Assembly (NCBI RefSeq): GCF_029227915.1
Contig: NC_079886.1
Coordinates: forward strand, 9,238,001 to 9,302,000
Length of the DNA stretch: 64,000 nt
Reading direction: 5' to 3'
DNA from: Hydractinia symbiolongicarpus
Lineage: Eukaryota > Cnidaria > Hydrozoa > Anthoathecata > Hydractiniidae
The notes beneath the pieces are model-generated. The model was not told the origin of the DNA. It was given only the letters and a program-made list of their open reading frames with translations, and ran no database searches. Numbering within the stretch: position 1 is the stretch's first letter; each line of letters opens with the position of its first letter. Shown in pieces: positions 49,885 through 61,511 of this stretch. Position numbers and translations under genes: made by a program.

Positions 49885-50575
49885 CATAACAATTGTTTCG
49901 AAACCTTAAAAAAATTGTTTAAAATTTGTTTCGAAATAGTTTTAAACCGCTTTGTCGAACTGAAAATCCTTTTGTAATAAATTCTGAATCGTTTCGCATT
50001 TGTTTCTCAATAATTTCGAAAAATTAAAATTAATTCGTTTCAACACTTCATTAAATTCATTTCATTTCAAATTGTTTCAAAATCGCTTCTAATATAAGAC
50101 ATGTTTATCATACATCGCTGATATTTAAAGGAAACTTAAGTATCAAATCATGTAAATATCTGCTTTCCTCGTCACAAAAATAACAAAAAAGACATCATAG
50201 AAAGATTTTCGCAGAATGTTTAAAAACAGGATCTTAGAAAGTGAAAAGATCGCTTTAGATCATTTAAAAACAGTAAAAACAGGAACGTGAAAGCTATATC
50301 GCCATAAATTGTTTAGATCAAAACTATGAATACGCAATTTTGAAAAAAGGAATGTTTAAAAATAGTTTCGCGTTATAAATTCATCACGTTTTTAAATGTG
50401 TTTTCGTTTTGGGAAAAGAATTCATTTCAGACTTCGTTTTGTGTTGCTTTCCTAGATATTCTTAAAATAGTTTTAAAATCATTTCCCATTCGCTTCCACT
50501 TCTTATCCATTTTTAGCTTAAAAATCAAAATAAATTACAATTGCTTCTGAAACATTTCAAATTGCTTAAAGGTAG
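49885..50575. repeat. GAAACGATT-motif arrays, blocks B and C
   Basis: Dense AATTGTTTC, TCGTTTC and CATTTCCCATTCG phrases occur at 49885-50085 and 50365-50575. These match the reverse complement of 51700-51830 (GTTTCCCATTCG), which suggests inverted ends of one or two decayed elements. Confidence 0.5.
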
Positions 50576-50953
50576 TGACTGCTTGAAACTTATAATGGCT
50601 GTATTAACTCGTATTTGTACACTGATAGAAAAAACTGCTACCTTTCCCATCAATTTTTGATAAAAACAAACATAAACAAAACTTTATTTCATGTGGCCAT
50701 GCCGAAGATGTTTTCGCAATTAGAAACTGGGTAAAAAATTTTAATATGCGTAATTATGCAACAAGAAAAAGCATAAACCCACTGAAGTAACACTGAGATG
50801 TCTTTATCATTTTATTCCTTGTGTGATACATAGGTAGATTGCATTCTAGTCGTTCGATACATTCTTCAAACTTCTTTCAAAACAATTTTTCAATGAAAAT
50901 TGGGACTAAAAGCAATAAAATTAACGTTAATGTTAATGTTATCGGCTTTCAAT

Positions 50954-51061
50954 ATGAACCCGTTGGAGGAAGTGGCTCGGAAATCCAGGCCAGTTTTTGT
51001 GAATAGGATACGTGAAGACTACCCAGTCCACATGGAAGTTCCTGAGGTGGATTGTTCTTGA
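50954..51061 (+). other. Short open frame, 35 codons, unusually GC-rich
   Basis: An ATG-to-stop frame reading MNPLEEVARKSRPVFVNRIR and 15 further codons. Its balanced amino-acid composition and higher GC stand out against the flanking AT-rich repeats. It may be an exon fragment of a transposon gene. I do not recognise it. Confidence 0.2.
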
Positions 51062-51574
51062 AGCAGAGACAAGGAAAACTAATGAAATGTATTTATAATA
51101 ACTCTACTGGTTTCATATAAATTACAATTTTATTCTTTTGTATTTTAAGGAGTTCTCAATGATTTTATCCCTGTCAGGTCGCTCTGTCGAGCAATTTTTT
51201 TGTCACATTGACGTTTTTTCCTCTTTTTTGCCCTAGCTCTCTTTCCACTTGACACACGTACAATGACCTTCTTAATGATGATATCTTGATATTCAAACAC
51301 CTTCTCCTTTTTAATGGGCTTCGATACAAAAGATACAAAATGATAAACTAAACAACGGATATAGCTTCTGCCAATCTTCGAACACAACATAAATAAATAC
51401 AAACATAGCCTGTGCTGATGGACAAAATAATACACGTACAAAATACATAAAACATAAAACACTATTGTGTCGATCCCCTGTGCTGGCTTTCTGAATTCTA
51501 TACGTTAAAATTCCACAGAAAAAACAACAATATTTTTGATTCTGAACTTTACCAGACGTTTGTTTTAGGGACCG

Positions 51575-51830
51575 TCTCCACCATTGTTTCGCATTTTACA
51601 CGAATTGAAACGATAAAGATCGTTTCGTGATCGTATCATCATTTTTTAAAATTGTTTCAGATCGTTTCATGAAACAAATTTTAAAATTACGAAACGATTA
51701 GGAAAAGATTTAAAATAAAATTTGTGAGTTAAAAAATGAAACGAATGGGAAACGAATGGGAAACAATTTAGAAACAAAGTTCTGAAACCATTCTGAAACA
51801 ATTTGTAAAACAAATTTTGTTTTTATTTGA
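51575..51830. repeat. GAAACGATT-motif array, block D
   Basis: The densest block, with about fourteen GAAAC-type or GTTTC-type cores in 256 bp, including GAAACGAATGG twice in tandem (about 51738-51760). It lies 190 bp upstream of the transposase-like open frame, so it may be the subterminal region of that element. Confidence 0.6.
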
Positions 51831-52019
51831 AGCTTAATTAAAAAACAATTAAAACGCAATAAAAATCGATTCTTAAAAATTATTTTAAAGCAGGTGTCGA
51901 TCCTACAGAAGGCGTCATTTACAAGCTTAAACTTCTTTTATATCTACATACGTTTTTTAAAAAATCTTATATTTATTGTTTATTCATACGTTTGTAGTTT
52001 TTGTAAAAACTAAAACATC

Positions 52020-53350
52020 ATGACTACGTTGGATGAGAGTGAATTTGAAGACTTAGATTGGTTGTTTGAAAGTTATGCAAAAGATGAAAGTTTAAATGTT
52101 GAAGATATTTACCAAGGCAAGAGACAACGAGTTTTTTTAGTGTCTTTATATTTTTGTGTGTTTTCTAAAAAAACTTTCTTGTTTGAACGTAAGTTTGTTT
52201 TTAAAATTATGTATTTCTATTTTCCGTTTTACCTTTAGAAATGCTGAGCAAAACAACAATAAACCACAGCGTCCACGAAAATAATCCAGAACAGCAAGGT
52301 TCAGCTGGCGCCCACTTTAGACGCAGAAATGATACAATGTACACTAACGGAGTTACATTAAAAGATACTGTTTGTCACGTTAAAAGTACATTAGGGATAG
52401 ACGTAAGCAAAGACACCGTCCACAGACTTATGCTTCCCCCTCGTCGAAAGACAACTGCAAGTAGGCGTTTTAAGGGCTTAATTGATGCGCGTGTTCCACT
52501 GAAACGCAACACTGCTGAAAAGAAAACTCACATCAATTTTCATTATACACCTCCGTGCAAGTAAGTCTTGTAAATCAGATGGCAACACTTTGTAAAGAAA
52601 ACACTCTTTGTTTGTCCGTTGACAACAAAAATAAAGTGGAAGTGGGGATTCGTAGTAAAATATGTAGATTTTATATGAACAGAGATGCGCCAAACTACGA
52701 CGACCATGATTTTCCGCATTCAAATTGTAAACTCGTCCTGGCTGGCTATCAAGTTTTGAGAAAAAAGAACGAAAGAAGTAGGTCGTTATCACCACCAAGA
52801 ACCTTGTTTAAAAAACCCAGACACAATCACTTTCCGTAGGAGAGGGCATTATAAAGACTATAAACAGTGATGTTGATATATGCACAGATCAACTTAATGC
52901 GACAAAATTATATGGTCACGAAACGGTAATTTAATTGTGAAACTTTCTCCTTCGCGTCTTTTGGAGAGTACAAACGTTATGCATGTTAATCATTTGATGG
53001 AGTTAATAAAACACGAGACGCTTATGAATACGCATGACGTTGTTTTGATTGCTGACGGTGGACCAGATTGGTCTGTGAAAGGAGTTATCAATTTAATGTC
53101 GCTGGGTTTTTTGTGGCTAAATTGTCACTTGGATTCGCTAAATCTACAATGTTATGCGCCTGGCCACTCACCATTTAACCCTATCGAAAGAAGCTGGTCG
53201 TATTTAACTAAGCAGATAGTCGGTGTTACATTATCAGACACGATCAAAGGAGTCGTACCTGCAGCAGGCGACGATGAGGCATGGAATAAAGTGCTAGACA
53301 ATGCCACTATTGAGTGCACAAATTTTTGGCATAACAAATATGGAGATTAG
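52020..53350 (+). pseudogene. Decayed DDE transposase (DGGPDW...NPIE type)
   Basis: Pieces of one transposase lie in order: 52020-52116 (acidic start MTTLDESEFEDLDW), 52239-52560, 52555-52839 and 52937-53350. The first two join in phase across a possible GC-AG intron (CAAG|GCAAG ... CCTTTAG). Later pieces need two frame changes (near 52555 and between 52839 and 52937), so the copy is broken. Motifs are LSVDNKNKVEVG (first Asp), DHDFPHSNCKLVLAGY, IADGGPDW (second Asp) and YAPGHSPFNPIERSW (Glu). I count 43 residues between the second Asp and the Glu, so DD43E rather than the DD34E of classic Tc1. It belongs to the broad IS630/Tc1/Zator-like group of cut-and-paste enzymes; the exact family is unresolved. 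Terminal repeats were not located. Confidence 0.65.
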
Positions 53351-53437
53351 AAGCAATGTGAGAAGTTCACGCGAAAAACTATCAAAAACCAATTAAAATA
53401 ATCTGGTGTGATGAATCTCCCTCGCTGAAACGGATCT

Positions 53438-53626
53438 TTATCGTTTATACTGTTCAAAACAACATAGCCTCCAATATTTCGGAGGATTATCTCTGCCCAT
53501 TGCTTGGAACCATGGTTTCAGTAATTTATCATCTTTAGGAAAGCGAAAGAAACTTCTATCTTTTTCACGCTGACTTTTATTACTGCAGCGATACACAGCA
53601 CACAAAGCAATGATCCTTCCACAAAC
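53438..53626 (-). pseudogene. THAP-domain N-terminal fragment
   Basis: After a TTTAG acceptor on the minus strand the frame reads LCAVYRCSNKSQREKDR then FFRFPKD and a tryptophan eight residues on. This fits the first half of a THAP zinc finger (C-x4-C, F-x-FP, W). The second half (Cys-x2-His and AVPTIF) is not present in frame, and a stop follows. THAP domains bind DNA and occur in P-element-type transposases and host regulators. This looks like an orphan exon or relic. Confidence 0.45.
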
Positions 53627-54509
53627 CTAAAGATTTTAGCGCACATCTTATCTGGATATAAAACTAGATCCCGGTTTTCACGCAAATATTTTCAAACACT
53701 TATAATGTTTAAATCTCGGGCTGGCATTGTAGTTGTGCCTAATTAGTATAATATTAAAACATTTAAATACTTTTTGTCAATAAAAAATCCAAAAATGTAT
53801 ATATTTAGTTACACGATATACAACACTTGAGTATTTTTTCTTTCTATTTACATACTTCTTCTCCAATGTGTACAAGGCCCTTCACTTTTTCAAAGTTTTG
53901 AAAGGAAGAAAAAAAGTAATAAATTATTCATTTGAATCTGACCTCTTGGTGACGGAGATAAAACTCACATTTGTTTTTTTAATGCATACATTCATTTTTC
54001 TGAGACCTGTAAATGGCTATAAAAAATGATAATACACAATATTGAAACAATAATGAATGTTTTAGTTTGTATAAAAAACCAAACAATTGTGAAGACAGTT
54101 CCCAACTAAAAGATAGGAATTTGGGATCCCGCAATTGCAGTATATATATATGCCATTGACATGAGAAATTAAAAACAAGGTCCTTGGTTGGCGCTTAAAG
54201 TCGTTGGACAATAAGTTTGATTTGATTTTATAATACCCTCGGGAAAAGCTCTATCGATATCAAATAGGACATTTGCCACACAACTTCCTCGGCAAGAACT
54301 TTATTTCCTGGTTTATTTGATCAAATATCTATTACTTTTAATATAATATCAACTTTGAAAAGTAACAAATTTTTAAAAACTATCACTATAAACCTGGTTA
54401 ATTTTGCTACGACATTATACCACTTACAGGGCATAATTTTGACAAATAACACGATTGTGGAAACCCACGCTTATTAGGTAAGTGAGTAAGCAAGCACTAA
54501 AATCCTACT
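53627..54509. other. AT-rich stretch without recognised gene
   Basis: Only AT-rich sequence and short simple repeats are visible, for example a TATATATATA run near 54141. Confidence 0.4.
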
Positions 54510-54579
54510 GAAAAAAAAAGAAAGAGAGAGAAAAAGAAAAAAAGAGAAGAAAAAAGAAAGAAAGAAAAAGAGAGAGAGA
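54510..54579. repeat. 70-bp polypurine tract
   Basis: An uninterrupted run of A and G on the plus strand, capable in principle of triplex (H-DNA) formation. Confidence 0.9.
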
Positions 54580-55599
54580 TTTAGTGTCATTTCTCCAAAA
54601 GTTAGAGATATAACCTAAGAAAACTACTTTTGTTTGACGTTATAAAAGTGGGAAAAGTGATGTTAGTTATGCCTGCTACAAATGCTGTTAGCGAACGATT
54701 TTTTCAGCTTTGAACCGCATTTTCTAAAAAGTGCCAGCACCCTTAAAATTTCTAGTGTTCTTATCATTTTTTATATTATTGTAGTCGTGTAATGCAAATA
54801 TGCATATATCTCTTTCTACCTTTCGGTTTCTGATGGAAATTTTTATCTAAATTTTGATTCCAATTAAACAATGCAGCTTTTCTAAATTACTAAAATTTTG
54901 AAACATTCATCGTGATTTTTAACATTCAACCATGAGATTGTTGATGTCTAAAAGTGTATTTTCCGGCAATCTAGAGATGTAAAATTTAAAAACTTCCCAC
55001 TTGGCGCACATCATGGAGGCTCAACTTGCAAAAATAATTGCTTTCATTAAAAAAAACAATAGGATAGCGAGTTCCTTTCAAATTGCGCGAAAATAATTGC
55101 TTCGTGTTAAAAACAAAAGCATAGCAAGAAACATTGTTTAAAAACAATACTCTGCGTGAGAATAAATTAAACGCGAAGGCCATTGAATTTTTATTTTTTT
55201 TAACAACGAAACTAATCATAGTAACGCGATTTAAATCTCGATTTTTTTAAAAAACACAAGCTCTTTTAAAAAACAACAAATCCAATGATCTAAATATTTA
55301 AAAAAAAAAAATAATGCTACTTTTTAAACTTATAGTAATATTTCTTTATCGTCAAAACATATTTTTTACATGCAAAACTTTTAGAAGTTCTTTTTATAAA
55401 AAGCAACGTTTAGCAACGCAAACGGAAAAACCCTACGTTCGGGACTTTTCCCTTCGCGATAAGATTTTAAAAACAAATTAAATTTTAATACCGAAGAAAG
55501 AAAAAATCTAAAAATATAACTTTTGACGTTTTATAGTATCACGCTACATTTTATTGTTAAAAACATTGTCTTTGTTTTTTCTAGCGCGCAACAGCTCTA

Positions 55600-56410
55600 T
55601 CTCTTAAAAGATTTAAACAATGCATCTCGCTGTCTATTTAGTTTTCGCGCAAATCTTTTATTTTATAAAACTATCAAACAATGGCTCGCCGTGTCACATT
55701 GATAGAGTTGATAACATTTTAAATACTTAAAAAACTATCTAACAAAGCTTTCCTATCGCCGTTCTTCGTTCTTTAACTTTCTAAAAAATCATTTCTATTG
55801 CCGCTCTTCGTTATTAAACTTTTAAAACGCGATCTAAAAAAAACATATCTATCGCCGCTTTTCGTTTTTAAACTTCTAAAATGCAATCTAAAAAAAACAT
55901 TTCTATCGCTGTTTTTCGTTTTTAAACTTCTAAAATGCAATCTAAAAAAAACATTTCTATCGCTGTTTTTCGTTTTTAAACTTTTAAAATGCGATCTAAA
56001 AAAGCTTTTCTAGCGCCGTTTTTCGTTTTTAAACTTTCAAAAAGCGATCTAAAACAACATTTCTATCGCCGTTTTTCGTTTTTAAACTTTTAAAATGCGA
56101 TCTAAAAAAGCTTTTCTATAGCGGTTTTTCGTTTTTAAACTTTTAAAATGCAATCTAAAAAAACATTTCTATCGCCGTTTTTCGTTTTTAAACTTTTAAA
56201 ATGCGATCTAAAAAAGCTTTTCTATCAAAATTAAAGTTTCAATCTTTGTTAAAATATAATAATTTCTATCGCTTAAAAGCTTTATTTAACCCGCGCAACC
56301 AACAATGCCTTCTCGCTAGCTTATTTAGTTTCCACGCAAAACTTTTGTTTAATAAAAATATTAAACAATGGCTCTTCGTGTCACATTGATAGAGTTGATA
56401 ACATATGCAA
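55600..56410. repeat. 54-bp satellite array with flanking direct repeats
   Basis: Core array 55745-56237: about nine units of 54 bp built on TTTTTCGTTTTTAAACTT, AAAATGCRATCTAAAAAA and CTATCGC. Because 54 is divisible by three, one frame stays open for 71 codons (55798-56013) and yields an 18-residue repeat, but this looks incidental. On each side lies a direct repeat of about 110-130 bp (55600-55725 and 56270-56408), which share GTGTCACATTGATAGAGT and, upstream of that, TATTTAGTTT and AAACAATGGCTC. Confidence 0.85.
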
Positions 56411-56575
56411 TATGCTATTGGGAATAGTTATGTTAGCGCAGCTATAATAAGCTATTTTTTCTTCAATAATCTTTTGTTTATTACGCGCAAGTTAATGACT
56501 TACAAGACTCGCAAGATAATTAATAAGAACAAAAAACAAACAACTACCGCCTCCGAGAAAAAGGTGTGAAACTTC

Positions 56576-56591
56576 AGCGTACGCGTACGCT
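56576..56591. repeat. 16-bp CpG palindrome
   Basis: AGCGTACGCGTACGCT is a perfect palindrome with four CpG in an otherwise AT-rich, CpG-poor neighbourhood. Confidence 0.85.
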
Positions 56592-56904
56592 TACATCTGG
56601 ACTGTACTGTACTGTATATACAAAAAATTGCTTGAGCAAAGATGACTTAACAAACAACCAAACTGTGAAAAAAAATTCATGCGACTAGATGTGGTTGTAC
56701 CCTGACTGTAATATAAGAATATTTAGAGATGTATTCTGACGGATGTGTTTATTCCACGGGCCATTATATGGTTTATTTGTTATTAAAGCCATCATTATGA
56801 ACAGGGCTAAGCATGCTGTTTAAATGGTAAAAACTTCATAAATTCAAGGATATCTTTCTTCACTGGCTTTAAATCTTTAAAGATTGCCTCCGACGTTATA
56901 ACAA

Positions 56905-57015
56905 GTTAATCTTATTCGAAATAAGTTGGTATCGGATGCAATACCAACGTTATTTGCACATTGTGAGACAGCACCAAAACGAAAAAGCGTAAAGTTGAAG
57001 ATTGGAAATCGTCAA
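56905..57015 (+). pseudogene. THAP-like C-terminal exon fragment
   Basis: The frame includes RNKLVSDAIPTLFAHC followed by KRKSVK and ends at a GTAAGT donor. The block DAIPTLF resembles the AVPTIF end of THAP domains. Possible following exons are at 57083-57187 (acidic) and around 57312-57393, after which frames close. With the opposite-strand fragment at 53438-53626 it suggests remains of more than one THAP gene. The call is tentative. Confidence 0.3.
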
Positions 57016-59163
57016 GTAAGTGCAGTAAATGTAAAATATAATTCTTATAATTCTGATTTCTTAATTTTGTTTGATCTTTTAAGATGATGAAAAATTTACT
57101 GCGAATGATGTCGAGGCTGAAGGAATCCATTTTGATTCTGATTTATGTGAACCCGGTAGTTTGGAAACAGTAAATTCGCCCAAGTAGAAACGCAAACGGA
57201 ACGTCAGCGTAATTACGGAACGCAATTTAAGGCAACATTTTTGCGTAATTTTTATTGTGTTTAAATGTGTTATGTTATTCGGAATATAACAACTGCTTCA
57301 ATTTAATTTTAGACTGAAACGAAGCACAAAAAAATTGAGGCAAAGCCAAAATTTAAAGATTCATCAAGTCAATGCAATTTATTGGGTGATGCAGGTATTA
57401 ACGCATTTTTATCTGATTTATAAGCATACATTACGTAACAATAATAGCAGTGTAATTATCGCTTTAGGCGTCACTGAAATTATACCATCTGACTTATAGG
57501 ATAAAATCCAGGCCCTTTCTGATATACTCGGCATCCCAAATCTTTCCAGCGTTATTAAACGGTTTTACCAACAACAGCACAGCAGGCCTTTGCAAAGCAG
57601 TCCAAGAAAGAGATAGTGAGCCATATTGTAGAAACTTACAAAATTTCCATGAAGTGTTATTTGTATAATTATTTCTAATACTTAATTTAGCTTACAAGAT
57701 GCAGAAGTCAATACTTCATTCACGCAGGAAAATGTTCCAACTGATACAAAGTAAGTGTTTCTGGATTAATAATTTTTTTTAACTAACAAGTGTAACTAAG
57801 TTTAACTAACAAGTACTTTGAAACATATCAACAAGGCATTCTAAACACGAATTAGTCAGTAGAATATATCACTGTGAGGCATCCTATAATTCTTTGGTCC
57901 TTGTGACATCAATTATGCAGCCATTATGAATTTCAAAGTTCGAGAAAAAAGTGTGAGCATGATAAAGCCGCATGAAGTGAGGTAGCTCAAAATTTGAAAG
58001 TTTATTTACAATTACTTGCTGTACTAAACTTTTCTGTAAAAAACGAATGCTATTTTCTTAAATACTTATATGAATAGAACTTAATTAGGCTGCATCATTA
58101 AAACGTCGGAGGGAACCTTTAATATGTTTTAAATATAGCTAGTTAATCTTTGACAATTTTGGCTGAATTTTAAAGTACATTTTCCTGTAGCAAAGTTTCT
58201 TTTTAATTAGCTAAGTATTCAAAGTGCTAAGATTTGACAGTGAAAAGTCCATGCAAGTATTAATGAAGGAAGAAAGTAAAAATATCTAGCTAAAGCTAAA
58301 CCAAAGTCTCCTTGAAAAATGTGCAGAAAAAATTTTTTGGATAGGGAGCACTATGAGTTATCTGACATAAAAAAAGATCAGAAAGGAGGTGCATATCAGA
58401 AACAAACTGAATTCCTGAATTCTAGTTTCACTAAAATAATAAAAACACGTACGATTTTTTTGTTACTTGTGTTCTGTCCGTTCTGTCCCTTCAACACTCC
58501 AGTCGCGGCTTGTTGTTTTTCACAACCGCTCTGTTTAGATTATTCGCGGGTTTACTCACATCACAAAAAACAGACCAGTGACCCAAGAATCATTTAGCTT
58601 TGGCGTCTGAAGGTACTGGCCAATAAACTATTTACTCGAGCATCATCTTTGCAGCACTTGGGACGGAATACTATTTGATAAATCATTGAAAATGAAGTAT
58701 TTATGTTTCTTCAATAAGCTAAACTTGAAACAGTTAAAGAAATGTTGATGTGTTCATTTATTGCTTCGTCTTGTATCGTTTTTTGAATCATTGAATTCCG
58801 TGTATGAGGTACTTAATATTACCTGCTGTATTGTTGCGATTTCTTGCCATAGGCAATTCTTATTCCGATTTGACTTTCACGTTTAGAATGCATCGTTCAA
58901 TAATTAGTAGAATTATTCCTGAAGTTTGCTGAGCAATATATAAATACAATTTACTTGCGAAAACTTTTCTTTTTGTTTCTTGTGTAGATGCATTTCTGCA
59001 AGGCAAGTGTGTTGACGGTATTCTTTGAAATTTGCTACGTATATCGGGTCCTTTATACGGAATAATAAAATATATTCATTGCACAAAAAGTGATAACACT
59101 GTGAACCAATCTATTAAAGACTATGTTTACATTGAATTGCGGATAAATATCTTAGCAGAGATA
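57016..59163. other. Repeat-rich stretch with no supported gene
   Basis: It holds the possible THAP-gene exons mentioned at 56905 and otherwise AT-rich sequence. At about 59164 begins an ACAGTAAAAGCTTCTGTTATAG phrase that resembles pogo/Tigger-type termini (compare 3813-3919), but its partner end was not found. Confidence 0.4.
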
Positions 59164-59249
59164 CAGTAAAAGCTTCTGTTATAGCGGAAACTCCTCTTTA
59201 TACCGGCCGCCAAGATAAGCGGCATTAAGAAAACCAGCTAAGCCAGTGT

Positions 59250-60420
59250 CAATACTACCTACACTGGAGACAACAAGTGTAATTGAAAAGCTTAAAATGA
59301 GGGAGTCGACCGGTGAAAAAAATCAGCTGGTCGAAACTGTACCAAAACCTATTAAGAAACGCGTATACGGGGTCTACAACAGCTTCAGGAGTATGGCCTG
59401 CATGCATGCATGAAGAATCTGCGCTTCATGAAACCTCGATTCCAGGGCCTCCAGCGCTTTATCTTCGTATTAAAAAATGCTACATGCCCTGGGATCGAGG
59501 TAGCGCTTCATGACAAATTTAAAGAAGAAGCACAGCATAACTGCACCAAGGAGCCGGTGTCTATATGAAGATCTTCAGGAAGATGTTGACCTCACATCTA
59601 GGAAGTAAAAGTATGCGCTACACAAGTTGTACAAAAGCTTTCGCAACCCATATAGTGCGAATGCAAAATCCAATGTAAACACATTGATCAAGCAGCAAGT
59701 GAAGGGTATGGTTTTCGCACAGGTGCAAACTGCCTATGGAATCAAGTGGAAGAAAAAAATCATGCTAACAATTCAGCTTTATACAGAGGACTTGGATGAA
59801 GTAGAGACAGAAGGCTGGAGGGAGTAGAGCATCAGCATAATAAATAATGTATACTTTTTGGGTCGATAAGATCTTTAACAGTTACTAGATAGAGATTTCT
59901 TAAGGTAGCGAGGTAGAAGAGTTACTAAATATATAGCGTTCTTGCAGATGCAAAAGCATGTGGGGACTCCGCTCTACCAGCAAGTCGTTTTGTTGTAGAC
60001 AGAGTCCTGTACAAGAACGCTCAGGATTATACGCTGCGTCTTTCTTAATGATCTTCATACATAAAGCTGTCTACATAGATGAATATCGAGATTAACCCTA
60101 GGTAAAAGTATGAGGAATGATTCAGATGGAACGTCATTGCATCCCTGCATCGCAAGTCAAAAACACCGCAAACCTACGATATATTGAAAATCGCTGTAAC
60201 TGCAAGTGTATAGAGTTCTCGACGGCTGTCAGCCGCATGTTCAAATTCGGGAAGAACAACTCTAACCTTTCAGTGAAAGTGCTAACATCAGCAAGAAGAA
60301 GAATTGACTACAATGTCATACGCGAAAAGCAAGTAAGCCTACTGCTTATCACAGACGGTAAAAGACACGCTGTACCAGCACCAAGATTATATCTAGATTG
60401 TTGAGCAGCATAAATCAAGA
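59250..60420 (+). pseudogene. Highly decayed N-terminal part of a Polinton-type polymerase polyprotein, copy 1
   Basis: Short fragments in changing frames match copy 2 downstream. Around 59330-59400 a basic segment contains VPKPIKKRV, a hallmark of the region upstream of these polymerases. 59627-59827 parallels 61080-61240 (NVNTLIKQQVKGM against NVKTLIEEQVREM). 60117-60404 parallels 61512-61800 (shared ...VNLLLIT / VSLLLIT phrase). Many stops and frame changes make it clearly dead. GC is higher than in the rest of the window. Confidence 0.6.
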
Positions 60421-60754
60421 GATAACAAAAAATGGTGGAAAGATCACGATGGTCATATACAACGCAGGGTAACCGTTTGTCATCTATAAGGTACCGTGGC
60501 AAATTTCGAACAACTGCGTCTACATGACCGCCGCAGTTAAATAGAGAGATAGAGAAATGTTCCTTCTGGCGCAACGGACATCGCACACACGCGCACGCCC
60601 GGTCAAACACAACAAATCTTTGATCATCCAATGCATGTCCCTATTATGCTGTGTTAATCCATGCACATCAAATAATGCAGCAAATGAGTAAAAATACTTC
60701 TAGCGCAGATTGAAGTAAATTCCCCTGCTGATCATCAACGCATGCTGAGCATCA

Positions 60755-61411
60755 ATGCACACCGTAAAACAATTACGTGATATTGCGAAAAGCCATGGCC
60801 TGACTTACTACAAGCTACGCAAGGCTGAATTGGTTTCTTTGCTAGAGGATGTACCACAGAGACCCCCTAGCAGGGCTGGACAGCAAAAACCACTCAGGCT
60901 CGTGACAATGATACCAACACCGGAGGCTATGGATGTATTCGAAAAATAAGAGATATAAAAAAATCGATGAAGTGGAAAAAAGGCTGGAGAAGACTACCTC
61001 GAAGATATTCAAAATCTATATGATCAGCCGGTGCAAGATTTTACGCCTCGGGAACATAAGCACGTGCTTCACAAGACATTCCGAAGTTTTCGCATCTCTG
61101 GTGTAGAAAAGGCCGACGTCGACGGGTTTATAACGATGGTGCGATCCAACGTGAAAACCTTGATCGAGGAGCAGGTAAGAGAAATGAACTCAGCAAAGGT
61201 ACAGCTGTCCCTATGGATCATGTGGAAGAAGAATATAGTACCAAGCCCGGAGGAGGCTAACGACGAGTACATCGAGGTGAAGAAAGCCTTTAACAGCAAG
61301 ATGGCAGAAATTTTACAAGGCAGCGATGTAGACGATGTGCTGGACAGGATGTTTGCTGAAATCAAGACCCAAGTTGAAAATCGGCATTTATTGATAGAAT
61401 TCTACACCTAG
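60755..61411 (+). pseudogene. SAP-like and linker region preceding the Polinton-type polymerase, copy 2
   Basis: 60755-60949 encodes a compact helix-extended-helix resembling a SAP/Rho-N module (TVKQLRDIAKSHGLTYYKL, then KAELVSLL). A break follows, then 61031-61411 encodes a 126-residue helical, basic/acidic segment. Both kinds of segment commonly precede protein-primed family B polymerases of Polinton/Maverick elements in invertebrate genomes. The frame changes between the two and again before 61512, so they no longer form one protein. Confidence 0.55.
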
Positions 61412-61511
61412 ATGTAGATTCCAATAAACTGCGGCTAACCTAATACGTAGAACTACCTAAATGGATAGCCTCGAAAAAAGGCTATCATCAACCCAAAAAA
61501 GAGGATGAGGA

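Noticed and set aside
51145-51462. 105-codon minus-strand frame with a basic C-terminus
   Set aside because: No motif, no clear splice context, embedded between repeat blocks; not enough support to call a gene.
55798-56013. Repeat protein with an 18-residue unit
   Set aside because: The frame is open only because the 54-bp satellite period is a multiple of three; no promoter or homology and the frame closes within the array.
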